DNA of 8,002 nt from assembly GCA_025774205.1 (NCBI GenBank), contig JALGWK010000291.1, positions 1-8,002 of the forward strand, given 5' to 3'. A program made the position numbers and the translations under genes. Every line of letters begins with the position of its first letter. Positions within the stretch are counted from its first letter, which is position 1. Below, piece by piece: positions 6,680-8,002 of this stretch. This stretch comes from a bacterium. GTDB lineage: Bacteria; Blakebacterota; Blakebacteria; Blakebacterales; Blakebacteraceae. Below the pieces are notes generated by a model. The model worked only from the letters and a program-made list of their open reading frames with translations. It did no database searches and was not told the origin of the DNA.

Positions 6680-6854
6680 GCAGATCGGGGCGACAGTTCG
6701 CTCACTCCACAGGAGATACGCCGCCGATACCGTTCCGGATCATCAAACCGGCTGCATTCTCCCGTTTCAGTCTGTGACGGCGTCCTGTTACAGTAGAAAT
6801 CACTGGAGGTTGCTCTGTTCCCGGGTTTGTCGATTCCAACACTGGCGGGTGAAT
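6680..6854. promoter_or_regulatory. Divergent intergenic region between the sigma operon and the kinase gene
   Basis: Noncoding by my reading: open frames here lack family features and have no ribosome-binding sites. Promoters for both directions must lie here or close by. On the minus strand a GGAACA at about 6819-6814 followed 18 bases later by TCTAC is a weak match to an ECF-type GGAAC/TC promoter, which would fit autoregulation. A perfect nine-base palindrome CTGTTACAG at 6784-6792 could be an operator. Neither is strong. Confidence 0.3.
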
Positions 6855-6860
6855 GAGGAA
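6855..6860 (+). promoter_or_regulatory. Ribosome-binding site that places the kinase start
   Basis: GAGGAA four bases before the ATG at 6865 supports this start over the ATG at 6911, which lies in a different frame and has no ribosome-binding site. Confidence 0.6.
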
Positions 6861-6864
6861 CATC

Positions 6865-7697
6865 ATGCATTTCGGTACCCGGTCCTGGTCAGCACGGTTC
6901 ATCTGTTCCGATGAGGGATTGCGGGAGGCAGCGGGCGATCTGCTCGGCGGCCTCTCCCGGGATACCCGGAACCTGCCATGACCGCGACTTCCGACTTGTC
7001 GTCGGGGAAGATGAGCCGAGGGTCTGGCCTGACCAGGGCCAGGTTCTCGTCGATCTTCACTGGAACATCCTCGAGGCAGCTTTTCGGGGCAGAGCGGGGT
7101 TGTTGTCGATCCATGCCGGCCTGGTGGACCGGGGTGCCGGAGGTGTCCTGATCACCGGCAGGTGTCCTGATCACCGGCGATTCGGAAGCCGGGAAATCCA
7201 CCCTGGTAATGGCGGCCTGCAGGGCCGGCGCGCTGTTCGGTGGAGACGATCTGATCCACTTCGATCCCGGCGCCCTCGAAGCGATCCCGTTCCCCATCTC
7301 TCCGAAACTCACCAGGGCGGAAGAGGATCATTCTGATGGAGCCGCGGAGTATCCGGTTCTGCTCCAGGCCGCCGTGGAAGGTGTTGCCGGGACCGAATAC
7401 CGCTCCTATCTCGATCCCGATGGTTTCTGCCGGGGGATAGCAGGGGAGGGCCCCCTGTCGGCGGTCATCATCCGTCGGCCCCCGCATACTGTTCCGGCAG
7501 AGCTGATTCCGATCACACCGGCCGCCGGTCTGCAGAGACTCTTCGATCAGATCCAGTGCCACCGGGAGGATCGCGTGGACGCGTTCGAAGGATTGAGCGC
7601 GATGCTGGAACAGGTACCGGTATTCGAAGCTGTCGGTGAGGCTGAAGAACTCGTTGAGATGATCCCGGAGCGTATTGCCCCGGGACCGTCAGTGTAA
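6865..7697 (+). pseudogene. HprK-like P-loop kinase, broken by two frameshifts
   Basis: Three consecutive frames together encode about 275 residues. Part one (6865-6978) reads M-H-F-G-T-R-S-W-S-A-R-F-I-C, to G-G-L-S-R-D-T-R-N-L-P. Part two (from about 6980) reads D-R-D-F-R-L-V-V-G-E-D, then V-D-L-H-W-N-I-L-E-A-A-F and L-L-S-I-H-A-G-L-V-D. Part three (7161 to the TAA) starts with the Walker A motif G-D-S-E-A-G-K-S-T, followed by F-G-G-D-D-L-I-H-F-D and I-P-F-P-I-S-P-K-L. This is the pattern of proteins with the HPr kinase C-terminal fold: an N-terminal L-H-x-x-x-L strand, a P-loop in which E replaces the usual second G, and a D-D acidic pair. Such homologues occur outside sugar regulation, including peptide-modifying gene clusters. 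The first break is one extra base at 6978-6979; the second is a 19-base tandem duplication just before Walker A. Removing both restores a continuous protein. A methyltransferase gene follows after 17 bases, probably co-transcribed. Confidence 0.72.
7141..7178. repeat. Exact 19-base tandem duplication within the kinase gene
   Basis: The unit AGGTGTCCTGATCACCGGC occurs twice back to back without a mismatch. It encodes G-V-L-I-T-G, the strand leading into the P-loop. Nineteen bases shift the frame by one, so translation from upstream never reaches the Walker A lysine. With a single copy the protein reads A-G-G-V-L-I-T-G-D-S-E-A-G-K-S-T without a break. Confidence 0.95.
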
Positions 7698-7714
7698 GAA
7701 GGCAGAATACAGTC

Positions 7715-8002
7715 ATGGATCCTCTCTACTATCGAAGACTGCTGGCCCAGCCCGAACGTCTCTCGAAGATGAACCAGGCGATCCGGGCGGCTGTCAAACC
7801 GGGTGATGTCGTCGTGGATATCGGTACCGGGATCGGAACCTACGCCGTCATGGCAGTCCGGGCCGGGGCCTCCCGGGTGTATGCCCTTGAACCCGATCGG
7901 GTGGCCGATGTGGCAGCCAGGGTCTTCGAGGTCAACGGAGTGCGGGACCGGGTCGTGCTGCTCCGGCAGCGTGCCGATGAGACCGATCTTCCGGAACAGG
8001 CC
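7715..8002 (+). CDS. Class I SAM-dependent methyltransferase, PRMT-like N-terminal part, runs off the window
   Basis: Ninety-six residues are visible. After a tyrosine-containing N-terminal helix (D-P-L-Y-Y-R-R-L-L) comes the SAM-binding motif I, V-V-V-D35-I-G-T-G-I-G41-T-Y. A strand follows that ends in R-V-Y-A-L-E59-P-D; Glu59 should hold the ribose hydroxyls. The pattern K-P-G-D-V-V-x-D-I-G-T-G-x-G and A-G-A-S-R-V-Y-A-L-E is typical of protein arginine methyltransferase-like and PrmA-like enzymes in bacteria, but the substrate-defining part lies outside the window. The GAAGG upstream is about 12 bases from the ATG, longer than usual. It follows the kinase gene closely on the same strand and is probably in one operon. 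No frame problem is seen in the visible part. Confidence 0.82.
   Translation, partial: MDPLYYRRLLAQPERLSKMNQAIRAAVKPGDVVVDIGTGIGTYAVMAVRAGASRVYALEPDRVADVAARVFEVNGVRDRVVLLRQRADETDLPEQA

Noticed and set aside
6661-6902. Small minus-strand frames of 66-69 codons upstream of the sigma gene
   Set aside because: No ribosome-binding site, no recognisable domain, and they occupy the divergent promoter region.
1-8002. CRISPR array, tRNA, rRNA, insertion sequence
   Set aside because: No spaced direct repeats, no cloverleaf-like segments, no rRNA-like stretches and no transposase motifs were seen.

Overview
The window is high-GC, gene-dense bacterial DNA with short intergenic gaps and start/stop overlaps of the ATGA or TGATG type. 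The lineage cannot be fixed from sequence alone. A secreted sortilin/BNR-type beta-propeller protein, an ECF sigma/anti-sigma pair, an SSS symporter and an AprA/FrdA-type flavoprotein with its own ferredoxin would fit a Gram-negative lineage such as Acidobacteriota, Gemmatimonadota, Latescibacterota or a related group (inference, low confidence).

Layout. Six genes lie on the minus strand, read from about 6668 down to 1: an ECF sigma factor, its membrane-anchored anti-sigma factor, a short gap, an SSS-family symporter, an FAD-dependent oxidoreductase, a small 4Fe-4S ferredoxin, and a secreted BNR-repeat protein that runs off the left edge. Two genes lie on the plus strand from 6865 to the right edge: an HprK-like P-loop kinase and the start of a class I SAM-dependent methyltransferase. 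The 196-base divergent gap 6669-6864 separates the two units.

How the genes may work together. The symporter, flavoprotein, ferredoxin and BNR protein are translationally coupled and look like one uptake-plus-redox unit for an unidentified small organic acid or similar substrate. The sigma/anti-sigma pair upstream is a plausible envelope-signal regulator. The anti-sigma factor is unusual: after its zinc-finger-like N-terminus and single membrane span it carries two regions that resemble the periplasmic domain of ExbD/TolR. The kinase plus methyltransferase pair on the plus strand resembles tailoring enzymes seen near some RiPP (lasso-type) clusters, but the rest of that locus is outside the window.

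The most striking property is an excess of small insertions and deletions. Four genes (sigma, anti-sigma, flavoprotein, kinase) are broken by frameshifts, yet the rest of each protein continues cleanly in another frame, often ending exactly at an overlapping start/stop. A fifth (the BNR protein) appears to lack about half a propeller blade in frame. One lesion is directly visible as an exact 19-base tandem duplication inside the kinase Walker A region. Either this is a locus caught early in decay or, more likely, a poorly assembled or error-containing contig. Gene models here should be read with that in mind.
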